From Acidiferrobacter sp. (lineage in GTDB: Bacteria; Pseudomonadota; Gammaproteobacteria; Acidiferrobacterales; Acidiferrobacteraceae): a stretch of DNA of 6,761 nt. Made by a program: the position numbers and the translations under genes. Where the stretch lies: positions 1 through 6,761 of the forward strand of contig DAHWGZ010000088.1 in assembly GCA_027335965.1 (NCBI GenBank), written 5' to 3'. The notes under the pieces are model-generated. The model was not told the origin of the DNA. It searched no databases and was given only the letters and a program-made list of their open reading frames with translations. Shown here one piece after another: positions 1 to 6,096 of the stretch; within the stretch, counting starts at the first letter, position 1; each line of letters begins with the position of its first letter.

Positions 1-375
1 CTCCTCGTAGGCTGCGATCATCTCGGCGCTGATCCACGTCCCGGGCTGCCGGGCCCGTGGTGAGGCGCATGCCCGAATGACCGCGGGAAAGGCCGTATCG
101 AAACGGATGGCGTAGTCATGCCTGCGCAGGGCCTTGGCGAGACTGCGGTTGATGCGCAGATCCTCCGGCGCCAGCGCCATGCGCGGGTCTGGCGACCACC
201 ACAATATGGGAGGCTCGTCGTACCATGGAAAAATCCCGGCCGCATAGGCGCGCAACAGGCGCTCGACCGACAGGTCGCCGCCGGCCGCGAGTGGCGCATC
301 CGGCGGCGCCTGATCGGCTGCCGGGAAGACTGGGGAATCGGCGGCAAGCCAGGCGATCATCGCGGCCGCGCCCAT
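1..375 (-). CDS. aat: Leucyl/phenylalanyl-tRNA-protein transferase, N-terminal half (partial)
   Basis: Aat is a cytoplasmic enzyme that moves Leu or Phe from aminoacyl-tRNA to the N-terminal Arg or Lys of a protein, creating a bacterial N-degron read by ClpS/ClpAP. The frame is open from an ATG at 375 to the window edge, giving 125 codons of a protein usually 230-250 residues long. Family landmarks appear in order: GGDL (residues 32-35), [10 protein letters not shown] (43-52), [12 protein letters not shown] (57-68), an ACASPR stretch (102-107) and GTWIS (112-116), which align closely with E. coli Aat from memory. The catalytic C-terminal GNAT-like domain lies beyond position 1. An alternative ATG at 360 would drop five residues; neither start has a clear ribosome binding site. 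The gene begins 13 bases after the FemAB-like gene, so it is probably in the same transcript. Identity is certain; the exact start is not. Confidence 0.95.
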   Translation of the reverse strand, partial: MGAAAMIAWLAADSPVFPAADQAPPDAPLAAGGDLSVERLLRAYAAGIFPWYDEPPILWWSPDPRMALAPEDLRINRSLAKALRRHDYAIRFDTAFPAVIRACASPRARQPGTWISAEMIAAYEE

Positions 376-388
376 GGTGCGTGTGACG

Positions 389-1537
389 TCATGACGGTTT
401 GCGAAAAGGCGTATGCTCGTTTAATTCGTTCAGGGTCATCTCGAGGCCGGCATTTTCGCGAGCCAGGAAATCATCGACGGCGCGCTGGAATCGCGCATGG
501 TCCAGCCAGTGCATCGAATAGGTGGGCGTCGGCAGGAACCCCCGGCTCAACTTGTGCGCCCCCTGGGCCCCGGCCTCGAAGCGCTGAAGGCCGCGCGCCA
601 GGCAATAATCGATCGCCTGATAGTAGCAGGTCTCGAAATGGAGGCCGGGTATGGAGGCGAGCCCTCCCCAATAGCGACCGTACAGGGTCGTGTCGTCGTG
701 GAAAAAGAGCGCGCCGGCCACTGGCGCCGCGTCGATGTAGCCAAGCATCAGGACCACGCCCGGGACCGATGCGCCGATGCGCGAGAAGAAGTCCCGCGTC
801 AGATAGGCGATCGCCCCATATTTGGCGATGGTGGCGCTGTAGAGCTCGTAAAAGATGTCCCATAAAGGCTCGTCCAGCGCGGATTCTTCATAAACCACGT
901 AGCGGACGCCGGCCTCCGCCACCTGGCGGCGCTCGCGACGGATATTCTTGCGCTTGGGCGCGGACAAGGCCGCCAAATAATCGTCGAAGCGCGACCAGCC
1001 GTCGTTGCGCCAGTGGAACTGGAAACCCGTGCGCTGCAGGTAGCCGGCGCCTTCCAGGCCCTCGCGGCAGGCATCATCCGGGAACAGCCAGTGGACCGAT
1101 GACGCGCCGGTGGCGCCGGCATGCGCGCGCAAGGCGTCGGCGGCGGCGCGGATGATGTCGGCGCCGCCGCCTTCGGCGCCGCAGAGCACGCGCGGACCCG
1201 TCACCGGGGTGTAGGGCACGGCGGCCACGAGTTTCGGGTAGTACCGAAGCCCGGCCATTTCATAGGCGCGCGCCCACGCCCAGTCAAAGACGTATTCGCC
1301 GTAGGAATGGCTCTTGCGGTAGACCGGCACGAGCGCGGACAGCCGCGCCCCGCGATACACCGCCAAGGGTTCCGGATCCCAGCCGCATCCCGCGCCGACC
1401 GAACCGCTGTCTTCCAGGGCCATGAGGAATTCGTGGCGCAGGAAAGGCTGGGGGCCCGACAAGGCGTTCCACATGTCTTGCGGCACCTCCGCCACGCTGC
1501 GCAGGAATCGGCAGCTCATGGCAGCGGAGTCTATCAT
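389..1537 (-). CDS. FemAB/GNAT-like acyltransferase family protein (DUF482, PF04339)
   Basis: The 382-residue protein belongs to the DUF482 / FemAB-like GNAT group, annotated as 'peptidoglycan biosynthesis/recognition' or 'GNAT family N-acetyltransferase'. Its substrate is not established. Recognisable landmarks are [12 protein letters not shown] (31-42), [18 protein letters not shown] (99-116), FHWRN (174-178), a basic [12 protein letters not shown] stretch (195-206), RYWGG (288-292), [13 protein letters not shown] (299-311) and [17 protein letters not shown] (320-336). There is no signal peptide or membrane segment, so it should be cytoplasmic. Its ATG overlaps the tolC stop codon (ATGA, 1534-1537), which supports this start by translational coupling; an inner ATG at 1519 is possible but has no better ribosome binding site. 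aat follows 13 bases downstream. The family call is strong; the reaction is unknown. FemAB relatives use aminoacyl-tRNA, which makes a tRNA-dependent transfer thinkable but unproven. Confidence 0.88.
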   Translation of the reverse strand: MIDSAAMSCRFLRSVAEVPQDMWNALSGPQPFLRHEFLMALEDSGSVGAGCGWDPEPLAVYRGARLSALVPVYRKSHSYGEYVFDWAWARAYEMAGLRYYPKLVAAVPYTPVTGPRVLCGAEGGGADIIRAAADALRAHAGATGASSVHWLFPDDACREGLEGAGYLQRTGFQFHWRNDGWSRFDDYLAALSAPKRKNIRRERRQVAEAGVRYVVYEESALDEPLWDIFYELYSATIAKYGAIAYLTRDFFSRIGASVPGVVLMLGYIDAAPVAGALFFHDDTTLYGRYWGGLASIPGLHFETCYYQAIDYCLARGLQRFEAGAQGAHKLSRGFLPTPTYSMHWLDHARFQRAVDDFLARENAGLEMTLNELNEHTPFRKPS

Positions 1538-2943
1538 GGCCGTAGCGCGCGCCTTGGCGGACGACGCCCGCTGCTCGGCGCGCGCATGGCGCCCGGCGGC
1601 TCGAGGAGGGCATTGAGCCGCCCGATGTCACCTGCCGTCAGGTGACTGATCGCGGCCTTCAATTCCAGGCGGCCGAGCAGATAGTCGTAGGTGGCGCGCG
1701 CGAAGTCCCGCCGCGAACGGTAGTAGGCCTGTTCGGCGCGCAGTACGTCGACATTGTTGCGCACGCCGACGCGCACGCCGAGACGCTCGGAGGCGAGCGC
1801 CACGCGCGCCGCCTTCTTGGCGGCCGCCAGCGCCGCGATCTCGTGGTAACCATTGCGGACGTTGAGGAATGCCTGACGGACATCGAACTGGACGCGGCGC
1901 TCGACGCGCAAGGCCGCCACGTGCGCATGAAAGGCTTTGGCGCCGGCACGCGCGCTCTCGGCCGACAGTTCGCCGCCCTGGTAGATGGGCAGGGTGAGGT
2001 CGATCCCGATGGTCTTGTCGCGCAAGCTCGTCCCGAACCCGAACTCGCCGTTGTCGGCCCGGCTGTAGCTGTAGCCGGCCTCGGCGGTGATGGTCGGGTA
2101 GCGCCCGGCGGACACCGCGTGCGCGCTCTCGGAGGCCGCGCGCGCCTCGGTGCGCGCGGCCTGCAAGACCAGATTGTCACGCAAGGCCTGGGCCTCGTCT
2201 GTGATCAAGGCGCCCGCCCGCGGACGCGGAAGAGGGTGGCGAAGGTTGAGCGGCCACAGGCGATAAGCCGGCCGGCCGGTGGTGCGCTCGATGCGCGCGC
2301 GCGCCAGACGCACGGCGTTGCGCGCCGCCAGCGCAGCGGCGTGGACCGCCTCGTAGCGGGCGCGTGCCTCGTTGGCATCGGTGATGGGTGCGCGCCCGAG
2401 ATGAAAGCCGCGCAACGCGCTTTGGTACTCGGCTTTGAGTGCACGCTCCTCGGCGCGCCGCAGGCGCAGATCATCGCGCGCCAAGAGGAACGCGAAGTAT
2501 TGGGCGGATACCGTGAGGATGAGATTGCTTTTCGCGAGCGCGTAGTGCTGGCGCGCGGCGCGCACGGTCGCGCCGGCCGCCTGCCATGCGTAGAGCGCGC
2601 GGATGTCGAGCAAGGTCTCGGTCACGGAGATGCCGTAGCCGTGGGAATTGAAGGTGAAGTGGCCGCTCGGGAAGACAAAGCCCCCGGACGTCCCGCCCAG
2701 GATCTTGCTCGTGAGGTCGTTGTAGGCCGTATTGGCCTGCGCGGTGATGTGCGGCAGGAACGCCGCGCGGGCCTCCGGACCTATGGTGCGCGCCTCGCGG
2801 TAAGAGGCCCCGGCCTGCCGATAACCCATGTCATGGAGGCGCGCCGCCTGGTAGATGTCCTTCAAGTTGGCCGCCAGGGCCGGGGCGGCGGTGCAGGCAA
2901 GCAGGGCTGGAACGAGGGCGAGGGACAAACGCTTTCTCAACAT
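1534..2943 (-). CDS. TolC-family outer-membrane efflux/secretion channel
   Basis: The 469-residue protein is an outer-membrane channel subunit that would trimerise into a beta-barrel and periplasmic tunnel, completing a tripartite pump or type I secretion system. Residues 1-24 form a Sec signal peptide: positive MLRKR, a hydrophobic core, then PALA with cleavage near residues 24-25. Two outer-membrane-efflux repeats follow. The first starts at LKDIYQAA (27-34) and carries a Gly/Phe-rich loop around 76-104, then helices rich in Ala and Arg to about 225. The second starts near 248 and has the matching strand-loop at about 285-323, with LTLPIYQGGE (316-325) and FLNVRNGYHEI (359-369). Length fits TolC (about 440-490). 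A GGAGG lies 13 bases before the ATG, rather far, but no closer in-frame start exists. The last 20 residues are Arg/Pro-rich and unlike the channel core. The gene ends in a 4-base overlap with the FemAB-like gene. Transport substrate cannot be inferred. Confidence 0.93.
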   Translation of the reverse strand: MLRKRLSLALVPALLACTAAPALAANLKDIYQAARLHDMGYRQAGASYREARTIGPEARAAFLPHITAQANTAYNDLTSKILGGTSGGFVFPSGHFTFNSHGYGISVTETLLDIRALYAWQAAGATVRAARQHYALAKSNLILTVSAQYFAFLLARDDLRLRRAEERALKAEYQSALRGFHLGRAPITDANEARARYEAVHAAALAARNAVRLARARIERTTGRPAYRLWPLNLRHPLPRPRAGALITDEAQALRDNLVLQAARTEARAASESAHAVSAGRYPTITAEAGYSYSRADNGEFGFGTSLRDKTIGIDLTLPIYQGGELSAESARAGAKAFHAHVAALRVERRVQFDVRQAFLNVRNGYHEIAALAAAKKAARVALASERLGVRVGVRNNVDVLRAEQAYYRSRRDFARATYDYLLGRLELKAAISHLTAGDIGRLNALLEPPGAMRAPSSGRRPPRRALRP

Positions 2944-2956
2944 GGTTCTTTGGAGA

Positions 2957-2961
2957 CCTCC
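2957..2961 (-). promoter_or_regulatory. Ribosome binding site candidate for the TolC-family gene
   Basis: On the minus strand GGAGG, within GGGAGGT, precedes the ATG at 2943 with a 13-base spacer, longer than the usual 5-9. It is the only good purine-rich match nearby, and the six in-frame codons between it and the ATG include no other start codon. Confidence 0.5.
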
Positions 2962-2992
2962 CGTGACTCATGACCCGACGCCAAAGGGCGCT

Positions 2993-3001
2993 AGAATAGC
3001 A
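2993..3001 (-). promoter_or_regulatory. Candidate extended -10 promoter for tolC-femAB-like-aat
   Basis: Read on the minus strand, the gap contains TGCTATTCT, an extended -10 (TGn followed by TATTCT, four of six matches to TATAAT). Transcription would start near 2985 and leave a leader of about 40 bases before the ATG at 2943. The region 17 bases further upstream is CGGCCG-like and does not resemble a -35 box, so activity would rest on the extended -10. It could let the channel and the two cytoplasmic genes be expressed apart from the adaptor gene. The call rests on pattern only. Confidence 0.35.
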
Positions 3002-3093
3002 CTTTCCCGCCGGCACGGCCGTCGGAGACCCGAACCCCGAGCCCAAGATCCCGCGTGGCGCCCCGAAGCCCGGCAGCGCGGGCTCGATAGGCC

Positions 3094-3969
3094 TCAGGAG
3101 GCGAGGCGAGGCGCGATGCGCACGCGCATGCCGTTGACCAGGCGCTTTCGCGCGCGGGTCACGACCTCGGTTCCCGGACGCAGGCCGGAGCGTATGACCA
3201 CGCCCTGGGCCACCACCCGGGCCGCGCGCACGCGCTGCTCATAGACGTGTCGGCCGCGCACCACGAACACCACGGTCCCGACGCGCCGCAGAAAGACGGC
3301 GCCCGGCGGGACCAGCAGGCGCTGCGCCATGCCGGCCATGACATCGACGCGCAAGGGGCTGCCGACGGTAAATCCGGGGCGTGGCGGCAGCGTGATCCAG
3401 GCATAGACCGCATGACGCGCGCGCTTGGCCGGCGTCAGCCGGGCGATGGTGCCGGCCACCGGGGAGTGCGGCGCGAGCGGGCTATGCAAGAACGCGCGCT
3501 CGCCGATCGTGAGCGGTGGATGCAGGGTCGCCGAAAACGGCGCGCGCGCTTCGCGAATCGAGGCCCCGGCGAGGGCAAACAGCCGCTGCCCGGGGCGCAC
3601 GCGCGCGCCGTCCTGGACCAACGCCCGCGTCACCTCGGCATTGACCGGGGCGCGGATGAGCAAGGACGGCTGTGGCGCGTTGGCCGAGCCGGACGGACGC
3701 AGCCGCGCGAGGATCTGGCCGGCCCCCACGACCGACCCGGATCCGACGGCGACCCCCGCCAGGCGCCCGCCCTCGGGGGCGGTGATCACGGGGCTCGCCC
3801 CGGGCTCGACATCCCCGACCGCCGTGCGAATCTCGGGGAGGCGCGCCGTGAACGCCCGCCCGATCGTGACCCGCGGCGCGGCGCCGGCGGCCGGGGTCGA
3901 ATGGCGCGCGCAAGCCACGAGGAGCGCGCCGAGGGCGATCAGGGCGGCGCGGCTTCGATGGGCGGACAC
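3094..3969 (-). CDS. Short periplasmic adaptor (membrane fusion protein) lipoprotein of an efflux system
   Basis: The 291-residue protein resembles HlyD/AcrA-type periplasmic adaptors, which bridge an inner-membrane pump and a TolC channel. Residues 1-20 are a lipoprotein signal ending in lipobox LVAC, with C20 the lipidated residue. Two biotinyl-lipoyl half-motifs follow: VITAPEGGRLAGVAVGSGSVV (61-81) with GQILARL (84-90), and LIRAPVNAEVTRALVQDGARV (104-124) with GQRLFALAG (127-135). A beta-barrel region (about 140-215) and a membrane-proximal region (about 216-287, with LLVPPGAVF and VFVVRGRHVYEQRV) complete it. Only about 13 residues separate the lipoyl halves, so the usual alpha-helical hairpin is missing; typical family members are 350-420 residues. 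Start is a GTG at 3969 with GAGGA six bases upstream. tolC follows 150 bases downstream, but no pump gene lies nearby in the window. The adaptor call is fairly firm; its pump and cargo are unknown. Confidence 0.82.
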   Translation of the reverse strand: MSAHRSRAALIALGALLVACARHSTPAAGAAPRVTIGRAFTARLPEIRTAVGDVEPGASPVITAPEGGRLAGVAVGSGSVVGAGQILARLRPSGSANAPQPSLLIRAPVNAEVTRALVQDGARVRPGQRLFALAGASIREARAPFSATLHPPLTIGERAFLHSPLAPHSPVAGTIARLTPAKRARHAVYAWITLPPRPGFTVGSPLRVDVMAGMAQRLLVPPGAVFLRRVGTVVFVVRGRHVYEQRVRAARVVAQGVVIRSGLRPGTEVVTRARKRLVNGMRVRIAPRLAS

Positions 3970-3975
3970 AGGGCA

Positions 3976-3980
3976 TCCTC
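3976..3980 (-). promoter_or_regulatory. Ribosome binding site that fixes the GTG start of the adaptor gene
   Basis: On the minus strand GAGGA precedes the GTG at 3969 with a 6-base spacer. The nearby ATG at 3977 is out of frame, so the GTG with its lipoprotein signal immediately after is the best start. Confidence 0.6.
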
Positions 3981-3995
3981 ATGGGGCGAGCGGCC

Positions 3996-4024
3996 ATGGT
4001 AGCGACGCTCCAAGGCGATCGCAA
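3996..4024 (-). promoter_or_regulatory. Candidate sigma-70-type promoter for the adaptor gene
   Basis: On the minus strand TTGCGA (4019-4024, four of six to TTGACA) is followed after exactly 17 bases by TACCAT (3996-4001, four of six to TATAAT). Predicted transcription start is near 3989, leaving a leader of about 20 bases that contains the GAGGA ribosome binding site. The -35 box overlaps a perfect GCGATCGC palindrome (4015-4022). This is a pattern match only. Confidence 0.4.
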
Positions 4025-4041
4025 GATGCGCGGCCCGTCTG

Positions 4042-4050
4042 TGGCATAAT
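4042..4050 (+). promoter_or_regulatory. Candidate extended -10 promoter for sucC-sucD-nadE
   Basis: TGGCATAAT is an extended -10 (TGn plus CATAAT, five of six to TATAAT). Transcription would begin near 4057, with a leader of about 25 bases before the chosen GTG start. The expected -35 position (4022-4027, CAAGAT) is a poor match and overlaps the -35 box of the opposing adaptor promoter. Confidence 0.45.
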
Positions 4051-4071
4051 CCGGCTTTCGCTCGTGGTCAT

Positions 4072-4077
4072 GGAGGG
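4072..4077 (+). promoter_or_regulatory. Ribosome binding site that decides the sucC start
   Basis: GGAGGG lies four bases before the GTG at 4082. It overlaps an upstream in-frame ATG (4070-4072) and nearly touches the GTG at 4079. It therefore favours the GTG at 4082, which also gives the family-like N-terminus MRLHEYQAK. Confidence 0.65.
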
Positions 4078-4081
4078 TGTG

Positions 4082-5230
4082 GTGCGTCTGCATGAATATC
4101 AGGCTAAGGCCTTGTTGGCGGCCCACGGCATCGCGACGCCGCCGGGGGTGGTGGTGACGCAGGCGGGGGAGATGGATGCGGCCTTGCGCGAGCTCGCGGG
4201 GACCTCATGCGTCGTGAAGGCCCAGATCCACGCCGGGGCGCGCGGCAAGGCCGGAGGCGTGCGCGTGCTCGCCGCCGATGAGGTCGCCGCCTATGCCCGG
4301 GGACTGCTGGGCACGCGGCTTGTCACGCCGCAGACCACGAGCGAGGGCCTGCCGGTCGACAGCCTGCTGATAGAGGCCCCGGTGGCGGCCGCCACCGAGC
4401 TCTACCTGGCGTGCGCGCTCGATCGCGGCGCCGGCAGGCGCGTGCTGCTCGCCGGCAAGGAGGGGGGCATGGGCATCGAGGAGGGCGCCAAACCGATAGC
4501 GCACGCGATCGACACCCTGCGCGGCTTCTCGCCCTATGAGGGTCGCGCGCTCGCCAAGGCCATTGGGCTCTCGGGGCGCGCGGTGACGGCCTTTGGCGAT
4601 CTTACGGCGGCGCTCGTGGGGCTTAGCACGACCCTCGATGCGATGCTCGTCGAGATCAACCCGCTGATGCTGCGTGAAGACGGCCGGTTCGTGGCCGGCG
4701 ACGCCAAGATCGAGATCGATGACAACGCCTTGTTCCGGCAGCCGGCCCTCGAGGCCATGCGCGATGCGCGCCAGGGCGACGCCAAGGATGAGGAGGCGCG
4801 CGCCCGCGGCCTCCAGTACATCGCCCTGGATGGCGACATCGGCTGCCTCGTCAATGGCGCGGGACTGGCGATGGCGACCATGGACCTGATCGCCCAGGCC
4901 GGCGGGCGCCCGGCGAATTTTCTCGACGTGGGCGGCGGCACCACCGCGAACAAGGTCGCCGAGGCCCTGACCCTGCTCGCGCGCGATCCGCGCGTGAAGG
5001 TCGTGCTCGTGAACATTTTCGGAGGCATCGTGCGTTGTGATCTCATAGCCGAAGGGCTGTTGTTGGCGGCCTCCGGGTTCGGCCGGCCGCTACCGATCGT
5101 GGTGCGTCTCGTCGGCACGCGCGAGGCCGAAGGGCGACAGGCGCTGGCCGACGGGGGCTTGCTCGGCGATGTCACGCAAAGCCTGGAAGAGGCGGCCACG
5201 TTGGCCGTGCAACGGGCGCAATCGTCATGA
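4082..5230 (+). CDS. sucC: Succinyl-CoA synthetase (ADP-forming), beta subunit
   Basis: SucC is the nucleotide-binding subunit of succinyl-CoA synthetase, which converts succinyl-CoA, ADP (or GDP) and phosphate to succinate, ATP and CoA in the cytoplasm; it can also run in reverse in reductive carbon metabolism. The 382-residue product is close to the usual 386-388. An ATP-grasp domain opens with [15 protein letters not shown] (3-17) and contains [15 protein letters not shown] (46-60), [10 protein letters not shown] (126-135) and the metal-binding region EINPL (191-195) with GDAKIEID (206-213). The C-terminal CoA-ligase domain has [17 protein letters not shown] (279-295) and [15 protein letters not shown] (311-325). 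The start is taken as GTG 4082; GTG 4079 or ATG 4070 would add one or four residues. The stop overlaps the sucD start by four bases (ATGA). No 2-oxoglutarate dehydrogenase genes adjoin it, unlike E. coli. Confidence 0.96.
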   Translation: MRLHEYQAKALLAAHGIATPPGVVVTQAGEMDAALRELAGTSCVVKAQIHAGARGKAGGVRVLAADEVAAYARGLLGTRLVTPQTTSEGLPVDSLLIEAPVAAATELYLACALDRGAGRRVLLAGKEGGMGIEEGAKPIAHAIDTLRGFSPYEGRALAKAIGLSGRAVTAFGDLTAALVGLSTTLDAMLVEINPLMLREDGRFVAGDAKIEIDDNALFRQPALEAMRDARQGDAKDEEARARGLQYIALDGDIGCLVNGAGLAMATMDLIAQAGGRPANFLDVGGGTTANKVAEALTLLARDPRVKVVLVNIFGGIVRCDLIAEGLLLAASGFGRPLPIVVRLVGTREAEGRQALADGGLLGDVTQSLEEAATLAVQRAQSS

Positions 5231-6096
5231 GCGTGCTCGTGCACAAGGGCACGCGGGTGCTCTGTCAGGGATTCACGGGCAAGCAGGGGACCTTCCACTG
5301 CCAGCAGGCGCTCGAGTATGGGACCGACGTGGTGGGCGGCGTGACCCCCGGCAAGGGCGGTACGCGCCATCTCGACCGGCCGGTGTTCGATACCGTGGCC
5401 GAGGCCATGGCCGCCGTCCAGCCGGACGCCTCGGTGATCTACGTGCCGGCGCCGATGGCCGCGGATGCCATCCTCGAGGCGGCCGCCGCCGGCATCGGGC
5501 TCGTGGTGTGCATCACCGAGGGCATCCCGGTGGCCGATATGCTGCGCGTGAAGGCGCTGTTGCCGGCCACGACCCGCCTCATAGGGCCCAATTGCCCGGG
5601 GATCATCACCCCGGATGAATGCAAGATCGGCATCATGCCTGGGGCCATCCACCGTCGCGGGGTGGTCGGCATCGTATCGCGCTCCGGCACGCTCACCTAT
5701 GAAGCGGTGGCCCAGACCACCGCCGAAGGCCTCGGGCAGACCACCTGCATAGGCATCGGGGGCGATCCGGTGCACGGCCTCGGGTTCATCGATGCCCTGG
5801 AGCTCTTCGAGGCCGATGCCGCCACCGAGGCGATCTTGCTCGTGGGCGAGATCGGCGGGGTGGAGGAAGAGCAGGCGGCCGACTATATCCGCGCGCATGT
5901 CAGGAAACCGGTGGCGGCCTATATCGCCGGCACCACCGCGCCTCCGGGGCGCCGCATGGGCCATGCCGGGGCGGTCATAGCCGGCCACCTCGGCACCGCG
6001 TCCGGCAAAAAGGCCGCCTTGGCGCAGGCCGGGGTCACGGTCGTCGATTCCCCGGCGCGCATGGGGCGCGCCATGGCCGCGAGGATGGCGCGCTGA
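5227..6096 (+). CDS. sucD: Succinyl-CoA synthetase (ADP-forming), alpha subunit
   Basis: SucD binds CoA and carries the phosphohistidine that relays phosphate between succinyl phosphate and the nucleotide site on SucC. The 289 residues match the usual length. The CoA-binding Rossmann domain shows [10 protein letters not shown] (15-24), [10 protein letters not shown] (36-45), VYVPAP-type IYVPAPM (71-77) and TEGIPV (97-102). The second domain has [10 protein letters not shown] (120-129), [10 protein letters not shown] (151-160), GIGGDPVHG (176-184), GEIGG (207-211) and the active-site [10 protein letters not shown] (244-253), where H246 falls at the same number as the E. coli catalytic histidine. 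The ATG at 5227 overlaps the sucC stop; there is no strong ribosome binding site of its own, suggesting translational coupling that keeps the subunits near equal. The stop overlaps the nadE start by one base. Confidence 0.97.
   Translation: MSVLVHKGTRVLCQGFTGKQGTFHCQQALEYGTDVVGGVTPGKGGTRHLDRPVFDTVAEAMAAVQPDASVIYVPAPMAADAILEAAAAGIGLVVCITEGIPVADMLRVKALLPATTRLIGPNCPGIITPDECKIGIMPGAIHRRGVVGIVSRSGTLTYEAVAQTTAEGLGQTTCIGIGGDPVHGLGFIDALELFEADAATEAILLVGEIGGVEEEQAADYIRAHVRKPVAAYIAGTTAPPGRRMGHAGAVIAGHLGTASGKKAALAQAGVTVVDSPARMGRAMAARMAR

Noticed and set aside
118..1155. A 345-codon open frame on the plus strand, antisense to aat and the FemAB-like gene
   Set aside because: It is an Arg/Gly/Pro-rich shadow typical of high-GC DNA, with no recognisable domain. 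The minus strand encodes two clear families over the same bases.
1642..2973. A 443-codon open frame on the plus strand, antisense to the TolC-family gene
   Set aside because: No domain or signal peptide is recognisable, and it mirrors a well-supported channel gene. Third-position GC bias explains the lack of stops.
2831..3046. A 71-codon minus-strand frame in the adaptor-tolC gap
   Set aside because: It overlaps the tolC start and signal peptide in another frame, and shows no ribosome binding site or domain.
3019..3050. Minus-strand GGTTCGGGTC resembling a tRNA T-arm
   Set aside because: The T-loop lacks the conserved A at position 58, and no matching acceptor, D or anticodon arms could be found in the surrounding bases.
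3067..3084. Six-base inverted repeat AGCCCG/CGGGCT just after the adaptor stop, considered as a terminator
   Set aside because: The stem is short with a 6-base loop and no T-rich tail follows on the minus strand. Such GC hairpins are expected by chance here.
4015..4022. GCGATCGC palindrome, identical to the cyanobacterial HIP1 repeat
   Set aside because: A single copy in GC-rich DNA from an apparently proteobacterial genome does not indicate HIP1. It was kept only as a possible operator within the divergent gap.
3425..4081. In-frame upstream extension of sucC, adding about 219 residues
   Set aside because: The extension runs antisense through the adaptor gene, has no SucC homology, and lies upstream of a clear ribosome binding site and the family-like N-terminus.
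4534..5988. A 484-codon open frame on the minus strand across sucC and sucD
   Set aside because: Its sequence is low-complexity and rich in Arg, His and Asp. It spans the junction of two certain genes and is a frame shadow.
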